Origin: Luteimicrobium sp042670205 | GTDB taxonomy: Bacteria; Actinomycetota; Actinomycetes; Actinomycetales; Cellulomonadaceae | Direction of reading: 5' to 3' | Assembly (NCBI RefSeq): GCF_042670205.1 | Contig: NZ_JBHUWD010000006.1 | Span: forward strand, 62,001 to 126,000 | Length of the DNA: 64,000 nucleotides | Shown here: one piece after another, positions 50,867 to 59,357 of the stretch | Position numbering within the stretch: the first letter of the stretch is position 1 | Layout of the letters: the number at the start of each line of letters is the position of its first letter | The notes under the pieces: model-generated | What the model was told of the DNA's origin: nothing | The model's database searches: none | The model's input: the letters and a program-made list of their open reading frames with translations, nothing else | Program-made: the position numbers and the translations under genes

Positions 50867-51823
50867 TCAGGTACCGGCGGCGTCGTACCCGGCCGCCTCG
50901 GCGTCCGCGAGGCTCGCGAAGCAGACGTCGGGACGGATCACGCCGTACGTCCACCAGTCCGTCGGGTACGCCGTGCCCTTCCGGACCTTCACGGGCGCGG
51001 ACGACGGACATTGGTACGTGCTGCTCGGCGCGACGCCGGCCGGGGGCGGGGTCGGGCTCGTCGTCGGCGCCGTCGTGGGGGTGGGTGCGGGCGACGGGGA
51101 CCGGGTCGGGGTGCCACCGGGTTTCCTGGGGGCCGTCGTCGGTTGCGCGCTCCGGCTCGTGGTCGGGGCGGGCCGCGGGGTGCGGGTCGGGGTCGGGGAC
51201 GGGGTCGAGGTCGCCGTCGGTGTGGCGGTCGCGCTCGGCGTCGGGGAGGGCCGTCGCGCGGTCGGGGTCGTCGACGGCGCCACGGTAGAGGGCGTCGCTG
51301 CCGCGCGGTCGGACGGGTCGAGCGTCACGAACGACGGGGTCGGGCTCGGAGCGGCCGCAGGGTCACCGTCGTGCCCGGGGAGGGCGACCGCGGCGCACGC
51401 GATCACGACGACGGCCGCGGCGCCCGCGCCCCACCACCAGCCCTTCCGGCGTCGGCGGCCGGGCTCACCCGGGCCGCGGTCAGCGGCGCCGACGAGCTCG
51501 GCTGCGCCCGCCCCGAGCGGGCCGTCGGCACCCAGTTCCCGTGCGGTGTCCATGAGGGACGGGAGGACGGGGGCGAGCGGGATGGCCTGCGTCGTCGCGT
51601 CCGGGGTGCTGGTGGGGGACGGCGTCGGGCGCGGGGGAGCAGCGGCGTCCGGGTCGCTCGTCGCGGGCCGGGCGCCGCCGCCCTCCGACGTGCCTGCGCC
51701 CTGCCGGGCGCGGGCGATCTCGTCCTCGGTGCGGGTCGCGTGGTGCCAGCGGACGCCGTCCCACCACCGCACGCGGCCGCGCGCGTTGGGGTCCGGGTAC
51801 CACCCGGGCTGCGCGTTCGACAT
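50867..51823 (-). CDS. DUF2510 membrane protein with Pro/Thr-rich stalk and sunset-like C-terminus
   Basis: 318 residues from ATG 51823 (GTG 51829 would add two). The N-terminal DUF2510 motif is QPGWYPDPNARGRVRWWDG. One transmembrane span follows RRRRKGWWW near residue 130. A long exposed stalk rich in Pro, Thr and Ser leads to a C-terminal module (YQCPSSAPVKVRKG, then DVCFASLADAEAAGYDAAG) akin to that of the downstream nuclease-like protein. It is likely surface-exposed and anchored; its role is unknown. Confidence 0.75.
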   Translation of the reverse strand: MSNAQPGWYPDPNARGRVRWWDGVRWHHATRTEDEIARARQGAGTSEGGGARPATSDPDAAAPPRPTPSPTSTPDATTQAIPLAPVLPSLMDTARELGADGPLGAGAAELVGAADRGPGEPGRRRRKGWWWGAGAAAVVVIACAAVALPGHDGDPAAAPSPTPSFVTLDPSDRAAATPSTVAPSTTPTARRPSPTPSATATPTATSTPSPTPTRTPRPAPTTSRSAQPTTAPRKPGGTPTRSPSPAPTPTTAPTTSPTPPPAGVAPSSTYQCPSSAPVKVRKGTAYPTDWWTYGVIRPDVCFASLADAEAAGYDAAGT

Positions 51824-51877
51824 CCGCACATTCTGCGCTATCCGGCCGCCGGCTCCGACCGCCGTCCCGTCGCGACG

Positions 51878-52813
51878 TCAGGCGTCGAGGTCGCCGAGCC
51901 AGTCGACGAGCGCCGCCGAGACCGCCTCCGGGTCCTCCTCGGGCAGGTAGTGCCCGACGCCGTCCAGCACCTGCACGCGCAGCCGCCGCACGAGCGCCGT
52001 CGCGTCGATCGCGGCCGCGTCCGTGCGCACGTACGGGTCCTCCGCGCCGAGCAGGAGCAGGCCGGGCTGGTCGACGCGGCGGCGCACCGCCGTCGTGAAT
52101 CGGCGGCCGTCCATGCGGGGGATCGACCGCACCGACCAGCGCAGCGCCTCCGTCGAGCAGTGCGCCGCGAACGGGATGCGCGCGGCGGTCCGGTAGAGCT
52201 CGAGGGTGTCGTCGTCGAAGGGCCGGACCGCGCCGCCGCGCAGCACGTCGTCCACGAGGCGCCCGTCGCCGAGCGCGCGCTCGGGCAGGAACGGGACCTG
52301 CGCGAACGCGACGTGGCGGCGCATCGCCGCGGTGTACGGGGCGCGGTGCGACACGTGCAGGTGGGCCGGGTGCGGCGCGGCGAGCGCCGCCACGGCGCGC
52401 GTGACCGCGGGCTGCATCGCGGCCATCGCCCAGGCGATCGTCCCGCCCTCCCCGTGCCCGACGACGACCGCGGAGTCCGCGCCCAGCGACCGGATCACGC
52501 CCGCGACGTCGCGCGTGCGGGTGGGCACGTCGTAGCCGAGGGGCGGCTTGTCCGACGCTCCCGTGCCGCGCAGGTCCATCGCCGCGACGCGGTACCCCGC
52601 GGCCGACAGCGCCTCGACCTGGTGGCGCCACGCCCACCAGAACTGCGGGTAGGTGTGCAGGAGGACGACGAGCGGGGCCCGGGAGCCGCGGGCCGCGCCG
52701 CCCTCGACGTCCGCAGGCTCGGCGAGCGCGACGTGGAACCGGGCGGCGTTCGCGGCGACGAACTCGTGCCGCCACGGGCCGTCGACGAGGGCGGTCGAGT
52801 AGTCGGCGATCAC
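51878..52813 (-). CDS. Alpha/beta-hydrolase-fold protein lacking the nucleophile
   Basis: 311 residues from GTG 52813, which has a TAGGTT -10 seven bases upstream (leaderless). It resembles epoxide-hydrolase/haloalkane-dehalogenase-type enzymes: HTYPQFWWAWRHQ in place of HGFP-x-W, AMDLRGTGASDKP, an acid in LLGAEDPYV and a His in GVGHYLP. The nucleophile elbow reads GHGEGG, with Gly where Asp or Ser should be. It may be a non-catalytic relative or use the neighbouring Glu. It lies immediately downstream of the GlnR-like gene. Confidence 0.75.
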   Translation of the reverse strand: MIADYSTALVDGPWRHEFVAANAARFHVALAEPADVEGGAARGSRAPLVVLLHTYPQFWWAWRHQVEALSAAGYRVAAMDLRGTGASDKPPLGYDVPTRTRDVAGVIRSLGADSAVVVGHGEGGTIAWAMAAMQPAVTRAVAALAAPHPAHLHVSHRAPYTAAMRRHVAFAQVPFLPERALGDGRLVDDVLRGGAVRPFDDDTLELYRTAARIPFAAHCSTEALRWSVRSIPRMDGRRFTTAVRRRVDQPGLLLLGAEDPYVRTDAAAIDATALVRRLRVQVLDGVGHYLPEEDPEAVSAALVDWLGDLDA

Positions 52814-52820
52814 CCGAGCG

Positions 52821-52826
52821 AACCTA
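52821..52826 (-). promoter_or_regulatory. -10 hexamer inside the stop region of glnR
   Basis: TAGGTT on the minus strand, seven bases before GTG 52813, predicts a separate leaderless transcript for the alpha/beta-fold gene. Confidence 0.4.
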
Positions 52827-53591
52827 CCGGGCGGTGCCGACCGCGGGCGAGTCCGTCGACGGCGCGCCGTCGGACGGGGCGGCCTCGGCGGCGTCGGCGG
52901 ACCCGGCGCGCTCGCGCCGCTCCTTGGGCGGGTCGAACCGGTAGCCGACGTTGCGGACGGTGCCGATGAGCTGCTCGTGCTCGGGCCCGAGCTTGGCGCG
53001 CAGGCGCCGGACGTGGACGTCGACCGTGCGCGTGCCCCCGTAGTAGTCGTAGCCCCAGACCTCCTGGAGGAGCTGGGCGCGCGTGAACACGCGACCCGGG
53101 TGCTGGACCAGGTGCTTGAGGAGCTCGAACTCCTTGTAGGTCAGGTCGATGGGGCGGCCGCGCAGGCGCGCGGTGTACCCGGACGCGTCGATGGTGAGCT
53201 CACCCGCGGAGATCTCCTCGTCGTCGTCGCGGGCCCCACCGGCCCCGCGCTCGATCGCGAGGCGGATCCGCGCCTCGACCTCGGCAGGCCCGGCGTCCGA
53301 CAGGACGACGTCCGACGACCCCCACTCGGCCGTGACCACGGTCAGGCCGCCCTCGGTCATCACGAGCACGAGCGGCACCGTCATGCCCGTCGCCCGAAGG
53401 AGCCGGCAGGTGGTCCGGGCGGCCACGAGGTCGCGGCGCGCGTCGAGCAGGACGAGGTCCGCGTCGGGAGCGTCCACCAGGGCGGACGGCTCCATGGGCA
53501 GCACCCGTACCCGGTGCGAAAGCAGCCCGAGGGCGGGGAGGATCTCGACGGATCCTCCCGTCGTCGGGGTCAGCACGAGGAGCTGGGCCAC
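52824..53591 (-). CDS. glnR: GlnR-type orphan response regulator of nitrogen metabolism
   Basis: 255 residues from GTG 53591, with GGAGG upstream. The N-terminal receiver-like domain (AQLLVLTPTTGGSVEILPALGLLSHRVRVLP, DLVLLDARRDL, VLVMTEGGLTVVTAEWG, LSDAGPAEVEARIRLA) has the segments characteristic of actinobacterial GlnR. The OmpR-type winged helix follows (DLTYKEFELLKHLVQHPGRVFTRAQLLQEVWG, TRTVDVHVRRLRAKLG). GlnR has no paired kinase and activates nitrogen genes through GTnAC/GAAAC boxes. Such boxes occur at the purine operons of this window, making it their likely regulator. Confidence 0.82.
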   Translation of the reverse strand: MAQLLVLTPTTGGSVEILPALGLLSHRVRVLPMEPSALVDAPDADLVLLDARRDLVAARTTCRLLRATGMTVPLVLVMTEGGLTVVTAEWGSSDVVLSDAGPAEVEARIRLAIERGAGGARDDDEEISAGELTIDASGYTARLRGRPIDLTYKEFELLKHLVQHPGRVFTRAQLLQEVWGYDYYGGTRTVDVHVRRLRAKLGPEHEQLIGTVRNVGYRFDPPKERRERAGSADAAEAAPSDGAPSTDSPAVGTAR

Positions 53592-53791
53592 CTCGTCACC
53601 TCCACTCGGTGGTCGTGCGGCGCGTGCGGCCACGGTATCGTCTCCGCGCCCCGGCCCGGGTCACGGTCCACGCGCGCGCCCGGACGGATGGCCGGATCCG
53701 GCCGCAGATCTGGGACACTCGGAGGCGTGCCCACACCTCGTGTCCCCGTGACGCCCCGCGCCCGCGGGGAGCGCCCGGCCCTCGGCGCCGC

Positions 53792-54523
53792 ATGACCGCG
53801 ACCACCCGCTCCGTCCTGACGGCCTGCCTCGCGGCGATGGTCGCCGTCGCCGCGTACTTCGGGACCGTGCCGCTCGCGGGCGCGGTCGTCGTGCTCGTGC
53901 TGCTCACGGCGATCGGGTGGCCCGGGCTCATGCACCTGCACGCGCGGGGCGCCTCGGGCTTCCTGGTCGCGCTCGTCGGGCTCGGCGCGGCGCTCGTCGT
54001 GGACGTCACGGACGGCGAGCCGGTGCTCCGCAACCTGCCGGTCGTCGTCGCGATGGGTCTCCTGCTCGCGTTCGTCAACGAGCTGGCCCGGCGCCCCCCG
54101 CGCACCGACGTCGTCGCGAACGTCTCGGGCGAGGTGTCGGGGATCGTCGTCGCCGTCGGCTGCTCCGGCTGGCTCGCGGCCGGGCTGTCCGAGGAGGGCG
54201 CGGCGCTGGTCGTGAGCTGCGCCGTCGCGATCGCCGTCGCGGCGGTCGTCTGCTCGACGCCGTTGCGCGGCTGGGCCGGGATCGGCCTCGCCGTGGTGCT
54301 GGCCGCGGGCGCCGGGGCGGGTGTCGCGCGGGCACTGCCGCGCATCGACTGGCCGTCGGGCCTGTGGGCGGGCCTCGTCGCGGGCGTGGTCGTGACCTCG
54401 GTGACCGCGCTGTTCGGCCACGTGCCGACGGCGCGCGGGCGCTGGGCGTCGCTGAGCGCGGCCACCGTTCCCGTCGCCGTCGGTGGCATCCTGATCTTCG
54501 TGGTCGGCCGGCTCATCGGCTGA
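53792..54523 (+). CDS. Multi-span membrane protein of unknown function
   Basis: 243 residues from ATG 53792, with about seven hydrophobic segments (for example SVLTACLAAMVAVAAYFG, GAVVVLVLLTAIGWPG, LVALVGLGAALVV and a last span VAVGGILIFVVGRLIG). There are no transporter or enzyme motifs. It is divergent from glnR and precedes a thioredoxin-like gene by 33 bases, so these may be one operon. Confidence 0.7.
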   Translation: MTATTRSVLTACLAAMVAVAAYFGTVPLAGAVVVLVLLTAIGWPGLMHLHARGASGFLVALVGLGAALVVDVTDGEPVLRNLPVVVAMGLLLAFVNELARRPPRTDVVANVSGEVSGIVVAVGCSGWLAAGLSEEGAALVVSCAVAIAVAAVVCSTPLRGWAGIGLAVVLAAGAGAGVARALPRIDWPSGLWAGLVAGVVVTSVTALFGHVPTARGRWASLSAATVPVAVGGILIFVVGRLIG

Positions 54524-54556
54524 CGCGTGGCCGCCCGTCGCGGCGAGGAGGTTCCT

Positions 54557-54997
54557 GTGCTGGTTCGTGCGCTGCTCCTGGTGGCCGTCGTCGCGGCCGC
54601 GCTGGTGCTCGGCCTGTGGTGGCGCTCGCGCCAGGGCGTCGTCCGGGTGTCCGCGCCCGACGCCGCCGCGCCCGTGCCCTCTGCCGAGGACGACGTCTGG
54701 CGGGACCGGGGCGTCGAGCTCGCCGGCACCGCGACGTTCGTCCAGTTCTCGACCGACCACTGCGGCCCCTGTCGCGCGACGTCCCGCGTCCTGGGGGCGC
54801 TCGTCGCCCGGCGCGACGATGTCTCGCACCGCGAGATGGACATCGACCAGCACCTGGATCTGGTGCGACGCTTCTCGGTGCTGCGCGCACCGACCGTCCT
54901 CGTGCTCGACCGTGACGGGCGCGAGGTCGCGCGGATGACCGGCGCCGTCAGGCGCGCGCAGGCCGAGCAGGCGCTCGCCGCCGTCGCCGGCGCGTGA
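54557..54997 (+). CDS. Membrane-anchored thioredoxin-family protein
   Basis: 146 residues from GTG 54557, chosen because GAGGAGG lies six bases upstream. An N-terminal hydrophobic span (VRALLLVAVVAAALVLGLWW) anchors a thioredoxin fold with the redox motif CGPC in STDHCGPCRAT and the cis-Pro in LRAPTVLVLD. It probably exchanges thiols at the outer face of the membrane. It overlaps the next reading frame and is commonly paired with DUF4395 proteins. Confidence 0.82.
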   Translation: MLVRALLLVAVVAAALVLGLWWRSRQGVVRVSAPDAAAPVPSAEDDVWRDRGVELAGTATFVQFSTDHCGPCRATSRVLGALVARRDDVSHREMDIDQHLDLVRRFSVLRAPTVLVLDRDGREVARMTGAVRRAQAEQALAAVAGA

Positions 54998-55044
54998 CGG
55001 GCGCGCTGTCCGCGCCCCGCCTCAGCACCAGCGCAGGAGTCCCG

Positions 55045-55557
55045 ATGCCCGAGCACCCGCCGCACGACGCCGCGACCGGCCCCACGCCCGTCGTCGCCGC
55101 GCACCTCGCGCCCGCTGCGGCCGAGCCCGCCGGCATCGACCCGCGGGGACCCCGCTTCGGCGCGGGCGTCACCGCTGTCTTCCTCGCCGTCGTGCTGCTG
55201 CTCGTGGGCACGTTCTGGGCCCTGTGGCTCCTGCTCGTCGTCGTGCTGTCGTTCGCGCTCGGCGCGGCCCGCGGATCGCAGGGCACGTGGCAGGGCGCCC
55301 TGTTCCGGACTCTCGTGCGGCCACGCCTCGCGCCGCCCAACGACCTCGAGGACCCCCGGCCCCCACGCTTCGCCCAGCTCGTCGGGCTGATCATCACGGG
55401 CCTGGGGTTCGTCCTCGGCCTCGCCGGCGTCGGAGCCGCGGTGCCCGTCGCCGCGGCGCTCGCGCTCGTCGCGGCGGTGCTCAACGCCGTCTTCGACTTC
55501 TGCCTGGGTTGCGAGCTGTACGTCGTCCTGCGGCGCGTGCGGCCGTCCGCCGCCTGA
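55045..55557 (+). CDS. DUF4395 membrane protein
   Basis: 170 residues from ATG 55045, which has AGGAG at the right distance; GTG 54994 overlapping the thioredoxin stop would add 17 residues. Conserved GIDPRGPRFGAGVTAVFL opens the domain, followed by about four transmembrane spans and the C-terminal FDFCLGCELYVVL with a CxxC pair. DUF4395 is often encoded with, or fused to, thioredoxin- or rhodanese-like proteins. The CxxC may be the redox partner of the preceding gene's product. Confidence 0.8.
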   Translation: MPEHPPHDAATGPTPVVAAHLAPAAAEPAGIDPRGPRFGAGVTAVFLAVVLLLVGTFWALWLLLVVVLSFALGAARGSQGTWQGALFRTLVRPRLAPPNDLEDPRPPRFAQLVGLIITGLGFVLGLAGVGAAVPVAAALALVAAVLNAVFDFCLGCELYVVLRRVRPSAA

Positions 55558-55617
55558 CCTGTCTGTGCCCGGCGGGACCGGGCTGCCATGAGGTCCTGAC
55601 GGGGTCGGAGAGGCGGC

Positions 55618-56160
55618 TCAGGCGGGGCCCGCAGTTCCGCCGCCGATGACCCCCGCGCGCCGGGCCGCGGCCACCACCTTGGACGCGGCGGTGTGGACCT
55701 CCGCGAGCTCGTCGATCGTCAGGCCGGTCGCGGCGGCGATCGCCGGCGGCACCTTGGCCGCCTCCGCGCGCAGAGCCCGCCCCCGCTCGGTGAGGCGGAC
55801 GTGCACGACGCGCGCGTCGTCGGCGGACCGGTCCCGCGTGAGCAGGCCGCCGGCCTCGAGGCGCCGGAGCAGCGGCGAGAGCGTGCCGGCGTCGAGCGCG
55901 AGACGGTCGGCGAGATCGGTGACCGTCGCGAGCGTGCTCGCGGCGTCGTCCTGCCAGAGCGCCAGCAGGACGAGGTACTGCGGGTGGGTGATGCCCAAGG
56001 GCTCGAGCAGCGGCCGGTAGAGCGCGACCAGCCCGCGCGCGCCCGCGGACAACGCGAAGCAGACCTGCGACTCGAGCGCGAGCGGGTCGTCCCGCAGGCG
56101 GTCGGCCGCGGCGCGTCCCGGGGCGGGGGCGGTGTCGGTGTGCTCGGCGGTGGTGGCCAC
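55618..56160 (-). CDS. OhrR-like MarR-family peroxide sensor
   Basis: 180 residues from GTG 56160. The conserved redox Cys of OhrR is in LESQVCFALSAGARGLVALYRPLL near residue 37. The winged helix follows (TVTDLADRLALDAGTLSPLLRRLEAGGLLTRDRS, then ARVVHVRLT). OhrR represses the organic hydroperoxide reductase ohr until its Cys is oxidised. No ohr lies beside it; the divergent gene at 56263 encodes an unrelated 75-residue protein. A palindromic operator lies between them. Confidence 0.85.
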   Translation of the reverse strand: MATTAEHTDTAPAPGRAAADRLRDDPLALESQVCFALSAGARGLVALYRPLLEPLGITHPQYLVLLALWQDDAASTLATVTDLADRLALDAGTLSPLLRRLEAGGLLTRDRSADDARVVHVRLTERGRALRAEAAKVPPAIAAATGLTIDELAEVHTAASKVVAAARRAGVIGGGTAGPA

Positions 56161-56195
56161 CTCGCCATGGTAGGGCGAACCGCGCCGGTGTAGGG

Positions 56196-56218
56196 TGCAC
56201 CAAAGATTGGTGCACCAA
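56196..56218. promoter_or_regulatory. Tandem TTGGTGCA palindromes, probable OhrR operator
   Basis: TGCACCAA-N3-TTGGTGCA (56196-56214) overlaps the perfect palindrome TTGGTGCACCAA (56207-56218). An imperfect third half-site (TTAGTGCG) begins at 56222. It lies between divergent starts at 56160 and 56263, beside a TAGGGT hexamer at 56191. Confidence 0.7.
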
Positions 56219-56262
56219 ACATTAGTGCGCCAAGAGTCCCCACCCGACGAACGGAGCCCACC

Positions 56263-56490
56263 GTGCGACGACGCCAGCCCAAGGCCGCGCGCCGCGGCGA
56301 CGCCTTCAGCGACCGCCTCGACACCGCCCTCCTGCCGTTCTTCGGCCCGGCGCAGGTCAGCTCCGTCCACGCGGTCGGCGAGGTCTCCGACGAGGCCCGC
56401 GAGCGCGAGCGGCGGATCCGGACCGTCTACGAGCGCGTCGTCGGGCCGGACGGGCACGCCTACGTCGTGGAGCGGGCGACGACGGACTGA
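56263..56490 (+). CDS. Small hypothetical protein, 75 residues
   Basis: From GTG 56263, a short basic-then-acidic protein: MRRRQPKAARRGDAFSDRLD, FFGPAQVSSVHAVGE and RERERRIRTVYERVVGPDGHAYVVE. It has no signal peptide, membrane span or known motif. Divergence from the OhrR-like regulator across a shared operator suggests induction by organic hydroperoxides. A hairpin follows the stop. Confidence 0.6.
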   Translation: MRRRQPKAARRGDAFSDRLDTALLPFFGPAQVSSVHAVGEVSDEARERERRIRTVYERVVGPDGHAYVVERATTD

Positions 56491-56503
56491 CCGGCACCCC
56501 GCC

Positions 56504-56540
56504 GGGCGACGGCGCGGCCCGGTGGGACCGCCCGTCGCCC
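56504..56540. terminator. Hairpin between convergent genes
   Basis: GGGCGACGG at 56504-56512 pairs with CCGTCGCCC at 56532-56540, with possible inner GCGG/CCGC pairing, between the small gene and leftward gap. Confidence 0.5.
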
Positions 56541-56565
56541 ACCGGGCGCCGGCGCGACCGCGGCG

Positions 56566-57579
56566 TCAGGCGCCGAGGAGCTCGAGCGTGTCGATGACGC
56601 GGTTCGAGAAGCCCCACTCGTTGTCGTACCAGGCGACGACCTTGACGTGCCGCCCGTCGACGCGCGTCAGCGCCGAGTCGAAGATCGACGACGCGGGGTT
56701 GCCCGTGATGTCCGAGGAGACGAGCGGGTCGTCCGAGTACTCGAGGATCCCCGCGAGCCGGCCGTCGGCCGCGGCCCGGTAGGCGGCGAGGACGTCGTCA
56801 CGCGTGACGTCGCGCGCCACGACCGTGTTGAGCTCCACGATCGAGCCCACCGGCACAGGGACGCGGATCGAGTCGCCCGACAGCTTCCCGTCGAGCTGCG
56901 GGAGCACCAGGCCGATGGCCTTGGCGGCGCCCGTCGTCGTCGGGACGATGTTCTCGGCCGCGGCCCGCGCGCGCCGCGGGTCGCGGTGCGGCCCGTCCTG
57001 CAGGTTCTGCTCCTGCGTGTACGCGTGCACGGTCGTCATGAAGCCGTGCTCGATGCCGGCCAGCTCGTCGAGCACCGACGCGAGGGGCGCGAGCGCGTTC
57101 GTCGTGCAGGACGCGTTGGAGACGATCGTGTGGTGCGCCGGGTCGTAGGCCGCGGTGTTGACGCCCGGGGCGAGGGTGACGTCCGCGCCCTCGGACGGGG
57201 CGCTCACGAGCACCTTCCGCGCGCCGGCGTCGAGGTGGGCGCGTGCGGCGCTCGCCGCCGTGAAGCGGCCCGTCGACTCGAGCGCGACGTCGACGCCGAG
57301 CTCGGCCCACGGGAGCTTCGCGGGCTCGCGCTCCGCGAGGACACGGATGCGGCGGCCGTCGACGACGAGGTCGTCCCCGTCGACGGACACGGGCCGGCCG
57401 AGGCGTCCGGCGGTGGTGTCGAAGGCGAGCAGCCGCGCGAGGGCGGCGGGCTCGGTGAGGTCGTTGACGGCGACGACCTCGAGCGGGCTGTCACGCTCGA
57501 GAAGCGCGCGGAGGACGTTGCGGCCGATCCGGCCGAAGCCGTTGATCGCCACGCGGGTCGTGGTGCTGGTGGAGGTCAT
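56566..57579 (-). CDS. gap: Glyceraldehyde-3-phosphate dehydrogenase, type I
   Basis: 337 residues from ATG 57579, with AGAGGAGA upstream. NAD-binding RVAINGFGRIGRNVLRAL, the catalytic Cys in SNASCTTNALAP near residue 152, and WYDNEWGFSNRV at the C-terminus define the enzyme. It converts glyceraldehyde 3-phosphate to 1,3-bisphosphoglycerate. It stands alone here, not in the usual gap-pgk-tpi glycolytic operon, so it may be a second, specialised copy. Confidence 0.94.
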   Translation of the reverse strand: MTSTSTTTRVAINGFGRIGRNVLRALLERDSPLEVVAVNDLTEPAALARLLAFDTTAGRLGRPVSVDGDDLVVDGRRIRVLAEREPAKLPWAELGVDVALESTGRFTAASAARAHLDAGARKVLVSAPSEGADVTLAPGVNTAAYDPAHHTIVSNASCTTNALAPLASVLDELAGIEHGFMTTVHAYTQEQNLQDGPHRDPRRARAAAENIVPTTTGAAKAIGLVLPQLDGKLSGDSIRVPVPVGSIVELNTVVARDVTRDDVLAAYRAAADGRLAGILEYSDDPLVSSDITGNPASSIFDSALTRVDGRHVKVVAWYDNEWGFSNRVIDTLELLGA

Positions 57580-57700
57580 GGAAGGGTTCTCCTCTCGGTT
57601 CCCCACCAGGCTCGCGCGTGACGGGGACCACAGACAGAGGTGCCCCCGCCAGGGTCCGCAAGGATCGCGCCAGGCGGCCCGGGCGCCGTCGTCGGCCCGC

Positions 57701-58672
57701 CTACTCGCCCCGCGTGAACGTCCGCCGGTAGTCGCTCGGCGTCGTCCCGAGGACGCGCTGGAAGTGCAGGCGCAGGTTCGCGCCCGTGCCCAGGCCGACG
57801 TCGCCGGCGATCTGCTCGACGCTCCGCTCCGAGCGCTCGAGCAGCTCGCGCGCGAGGTCGACGCGGGCCCGGAGCACCCACTGCATCGGGGTGCAGCCGG
57901 TGTCGTCGGCGAAGCGGCGGGAGAACGTCCGCGGCGAGACGGCCGCGTGCCGGGCGAGCGCGTCGAGCGTCAGCGGGCGGTCGAGCCGGTGCAGCGCCCA
58001 CTCGCGCGTCGCGGCGAACCGCTCGCCGAGCGGCTCCGGCACGCTGCGGGGCACGTACTGCGCCTGGCCGCCGCTGCGGTACGGCGCCGCGACGAGCCGG
58101 CGGGCCGCGTGGTTGGACGCCGCGACGCCCAGGTCGCCGCGCAGCACGTGCAGGCACAGGTCGATGCCCGACGCCGCTCCCGCCGACGTCAGGACGCTGC
58201 CCTCGTCGACGAACAGCACGTTCTCGTCCACCCGGATCGCCGGGTGCTTCGCCGCGAGCGCCCGCGTGTAGTGCCAGTGGGTCGTCGCGCGCCTGCCGTC
58301 GAGGAGGCCCGTCGCGGCGAGCGCGAACGCGCCGGTCGAGATCGCGGCGAGCCGGGCGCCGCGGTCGTGGGCTTCCACGAGCGCGTCGACGACGCGGCGC
58401 GGCGGGTCCTCGCGGTCCGGGAACCGGTAGCCCGGGACGAAGACGACGTCAGCCCACCCGAGCGCCTCCAGGCCCGACGCCACGTGGTACGCCAGGCCGT
58501 CGCCGCCGGTCACGAGCCCGGGTGCCGCACCGCAGACGCGCACCTCGTACGGCATGCTCGGTCGCGTCGTGAAGACCTGCGCGGGGATCCCGACGTCGAG
58601 CGGCTTCGCGCCCTCGAGCACGAGGACCGCAACGCGGCGCAGGCGGTCGGGGGCGACGTCGGGGGAGTCCAC
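57701..58672 (-). CDS. AraC-family regulator with DJ-1/PfpI-like sensor domain
   Basis: 323 residues from GTG 58672. Residues about 12-180 are a class I glutamine-amidotransferase-like domain (RVAVLVLEGAKPLDVGIPAQVF, DVVFVPGYRFPD). The nucleophile position reads ISTGAFALA, Ser in place of the usual Cys, so it is a ligand-binding module. The C-terminus has two AraC helix-turn-helices (LTLDALARHAAVSPRTFSRRF, then SVEQIAGDVGLGTGANLRLHF). The target is unknown; it may act on the neighbouring gap gene 121 bases downstream. Confidence 0.85.
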   Translation of the reverse strand: MDSPDVAPDRLRRVAVLVLEGAKPLDVGIPAQVFTTRPSMPYEVRVCGAAPGLVTGGDGLAYHVASGLEALGWADVVFVPGYRFPDREDPPRRVVDALVEAHDRGARLAAISTGAFALAATGLLDGRRATTHWHYTRALAAKHPAIRVDENVLFVDEGSVLTSAGAASGIDLCLHVLRGDLGVAASNHAARRLVAAPYRSGGQAQYVPRSVPEPLGERFAATREWALHRLDRPLTLDALARHAAVSPRTFSRRFADDTGCTPMQWVLRARVDLARELLERSERSVEQIAGDVGLGTGANLRLHFQRVLGTTPSDYRRTFTRGE

Positions 58673-58887
58673 GGCCGCACGGTACGCACGAGCCGGTGGT
58701 CGCGTCGCGTCGGCGCCGGGGGCGGGACCCGACCGTCGTCGTCGGCGCACCTCTCCTGGATCACCCGGACCGGACCACGTCACCGTCGGGCTCTCCCGCG
58801 TGAAGGTCGGCGACGGCGCGGCTGGGCCCGGCCTGAGCTCCCCGGCCTGAGCCGCCTGGCCCGGCCGCCCGGCCCGGCCCCCGCGCG

Positions 58888-59274
58888 TCAGTAGACGAGC
58901 GCCTGTGCCCCCGGCGCCATGACCTCCTCGACGAACACGGGAGCCCCCGCGATCCGGACGCCGGGCAGGACGTCGTCGGGCGTGATCCCGCGCCGTGCCG
59001 CGCACTGCGTGCACACGGTCACGGACCCGGCGGCGAGGACGGCGTCGAGCAGGTCGGGGAGCGGCGCGGCGTGCTCGAGCACGAGCTCGGCGGCGCGCCC
59101 GGGGACCCCGAACCACGCGGACTCGCCCGTGAGCCACAGGCTGACGGGCACGCCGGCCGCGACCGCGGTCGCGGCGACGGTGAACGCCTGGTTGGTGGCC
59201 TCGGGGCGGTCGGTGCCGCTCGTGGTCTTCACGACGAGCGTGCGGTGGGGCGGGTTCTGCGGGGAGGTCGTCAC
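58888..59274 (-). CDS. DsrE-family protein
   Basis: 128 residues from GTG 59274. The DsrE/DsrF-like fold shows LVVKTTSGTDRPEATNQAFTVAATAVAAGVPVSLWLTGES and CTQCAARRGITPDDVLPGVRIAG with two cysteines, then FVEEV. Members handle sulfur transfer or act as small peroxiredoxin-like proteins; the function here is unknown. It is divergent from the small membrane protein gene at 59358. Confidence 0.8.
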   Translation of the reverse strand: MTTSPQNPPHRTLVVKTTSGTDRPEATNQAFTVAATAVAAGVPVSLWLTGESAWFGVPGRAAELVLEHAAPLPDLLDAVLAAGSVTVCTQCAARRGITPDDVLPGVRIAGAPVFVEEVMAPGAQALVY

Positions 59275-59345
59275 GGGTCGAGCGTATGAGACGGACACCA
59301 CGTCCGGGACCCGCCGCCCGCCCGGGACGGGGCAGGTGTCCGACG

Positions 59346-59351
59346 TAGGAT
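59346..59351 (+). promoter_or_regulatory. -10 hexamer of a leaderless promoter
   Basis: TAGGAT with six bases before the ATG at 59358, giving a leaderless transcript for the small membrane protein operon. Confidence 0.5.
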
Positions 59352-59357
59352 CGGGCC

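Noticed and set aside
58673..58887. A small gene upstream of the AraC regulator
   Set aside because: Low-complexity CCCGGCC repeats and no credible start or ribosome site.
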